20,754 nt of DNA from Pilasporangium apinafurcum (Eukaryota > Oomycota > Peronosporomycetes > Pythiales > Pythiaceae), in NCBI GenBank assembly GCA_001600495.1, contig BCKE01000097.1, positions 35,813 to 56,566 on the forward strand, given 5' to 3'. The position numbers and the translations under genes were made by a program. Under the pieces are notes generated by a model, which saw only the letters and a list, made by a program, of their open reading frames with translations, was not told the origin of the DNA and searched no databases. This document shows positions 20,073 to 20,754 of the stretch, in pieces; within the stretch, counting starts at the first letter, position 1, and every line of letters begins with the position of its first letter.

Positions 20073-20432
20073 TAAGACTAGACAACCGCGGAGTAACCAT
20101 CTCCGACACCTGGACTCATCGAGTCCAGGTGAGTAGGTGTTCGTTCTTGAGAAAGATGTTTCCCTTCCTTTCGCACCGATACTACCACGCCACGCTTTCT
20201 GAAAAATCACTTTGATTTTGCACGCACTCGATCTTCTCGGGCATGGACTATTATCGCTTCGCATCCGTTCTCGGAGAGAAGAATGGGGCTGGAAAAGTTC
20301 ATTGCGGAGAATTCGAAACAAGCTTCTATCGATAGGGATTAGTTCGCTTAAAATACACGCCAAAATGCATCCTACCAATAGGAGAAATGGAAGATTGAGC
20401 CTTATGCACCATTTCAAGCGATAATGCAGCAT
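20055..20432 (-). CDS. Candidate secreted protein with RILR motif and transposon-derived tail
   Basis: The 125-codon frame starts MLHYRLKWCIRLNLPFLLLV; residues 14-29 are a hydrophobic core typical of a signal peptide. RILR at 40-43 fits the RxLR pattern of oomycete effectors, in the usual window after the signal peptide, with LRERMR at 53-58 where an acidic EER-like motif is often found. Cysteines are few. The last about 25 residues are coded by the Fanzor-flank repeat, and the stop lies in the inverted repeat of the inserted element. So the native end is lost, or the frame is fortuitous. RxLR occurs by chance often; treat as a lead only. Confidence 0.3.
   Translation of the reverse strand: MLHYRLKWCIRLNLPFLLLVGCILACILSELIPIDRSLFRILRNELFQPHSSLRERMRSDNSPCPRRSSACKIKVIFQKAWRGSIGAKGRETSFSRTNTYSPGLDESRCRRWLLRGCLVLQWWTP
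20073..20131 (-). repeat. Fanzor-flank repeat, copy 2, proximal half
   Basis: On the minus strand from 20115 or slightly upstream, GAGTCCAGGTGTCGGAGATG and the next bases match 1184 onward, with three differences seen in the alignable 43-44 bases. Sequence further upstream does not match the Fanzor relic, so this copy is truncated at its 5' side. The break lies in or beside a hairpin. Confidence 0.8.
20107..20131. repeat. Perfect 11-bp palindrome with 3-nt loop
   Basis: CACCTGGACTC (20107-20117), ATC, GAGTCCAGGTG (20121-20131): the arms are exact reverse complements. The left arm belongs to the shared repeat; copy 1 at 1184 has one arm only. Confidence 0.85.
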
Positions 20433-20469
20433 ACGTTAACGTGCAGAAATGTAATACTGGCTTTTACTT

Positions 20470-20754
20470 TCATTCGTAAAGAACATAGTCAAAGTCTTCC
20501 TGCGTCACTGCTGTCGTTTGACGTTTGCTTCGAGCTTGGCGTTTCGTGATGACTACGAGAAGCATCGCAACAATCAACAAGAATGCTCCACCCATCATCA
20601 TTTGCGGAGGCATTTGGTGATCAAGAGAAGTTCCCATCAGTGATACGGCAACCGGGCGAGCGCGTGGGCGAGCCTGCTCGTGTACTTCCTTTCCAAGATT
20701 GTCGAGTAGTACTGCATCGCGAGGGCGAGCCTGCTCGTGTACTTCCTTTCCAAG
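20470..20754 (-). CDS. C-terminus of a repeat-bearing single-pass membrane protein (partial)
   Basis: The minus strand reads 94 codons to TGA at 20470-20472 and continues out of the window. LGKEVHEQARPR appears twice, 19 residues apart, coded by a 32-base direct repeat with a 57-base period (20666-20697 and 20723-20754). After it come a Met/Gln/Pro stretch, one hydrophobic segment (GGAFLLIVAMLLVVI), a basic cytosol-type stop-transfer (TKRQARSKRQ) and a short tail ending EDFDYVLYE. This suggests a type I membrane protein with an extracellular or luminal repeat region. I do not recognise the family. Confidence 0.7.
   Translation of the reverse strand, partial: LGKEVHEQARPRDAVLLDNLGKEVHEQARPRARPVAVSLMGTSLDHQMPPQMMMGGAFLLIVAMLLVVITKRQARSKRQTTAVTQEDFDYVLYE

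Noticed and set aside
1-20754. CRISPR array, rRNA or tRNA genes
   Set aside because: No regularly spaced short repeats and no rRNA or tRNA-like sequence were seen on reading either strand; short tRNAs could still be missed by eye.

Overview
The window is nuclear DNA from a compact, intron-rich protist genome. Genes sit a few hundred bases apart or less. Most introns are about 64-86 nt with GT-AG ends, and donors are often GTACGT, GTATGT or GTGAGT. The gene set (3R-MYB, HOOK, kelch, Vac8-like ARM, NFU1, mitochondrial EF-G, PH-SMP lipid-transfer protein) and the density fit an oomycete or related stramenopile. A white-rust type genome (Albugo) is my guess. The lineage is inference and was not checked against any database. 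All gene models below were joined by hand from splice sites and frame continuity.

Left edge (1-1340): the last 32 codons of a Gly/Tyr-rich protein, a hairpin, then the decayed remains of a Fanzor/TnpB-like programmable nuclease gene. Core (1338-19203): eight housekeeping genes. They are a WBP2-like GRAM protein (-), a nuclear kelch protein with an AT-hook (+), a three-repeat MYB factor (-), mitochondrial iron-sulfur scaffold NFU1 (-), a PH-TM-SMP lipid-transfer protein (-), an armadillo protein built one repeat per exon (+), a HOOK-family adaptor (-) and mitochondrial EF-G1 (-). WBP2/kelch and PH-SMP/ARM share divergent promoters. Kelch/MYB and ARM/HOOK converge.

Right edge (19204-20754): a gene-poor mobile-DNA patch. 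A second, 5'-truncated copy of the repeat that ends the Fanzor relic lies here in inverted orientation. It is split by a 642-bp element with 28-bp terminal inverted repeats and a TAA (or TA) target duplication. Next comes a short ORF with a signal peptide and an RxLR-type tetrapeptide whose tail is made of transposon DNA. The window ends in the C-terminus of a repeat-bearing membrane protein.

The main novelty is the mobile DNA at the two ends: the Fanzor relic, the shared repeat about 18 kb away, and the nested inverted-repeat element that can be dated relative to it.
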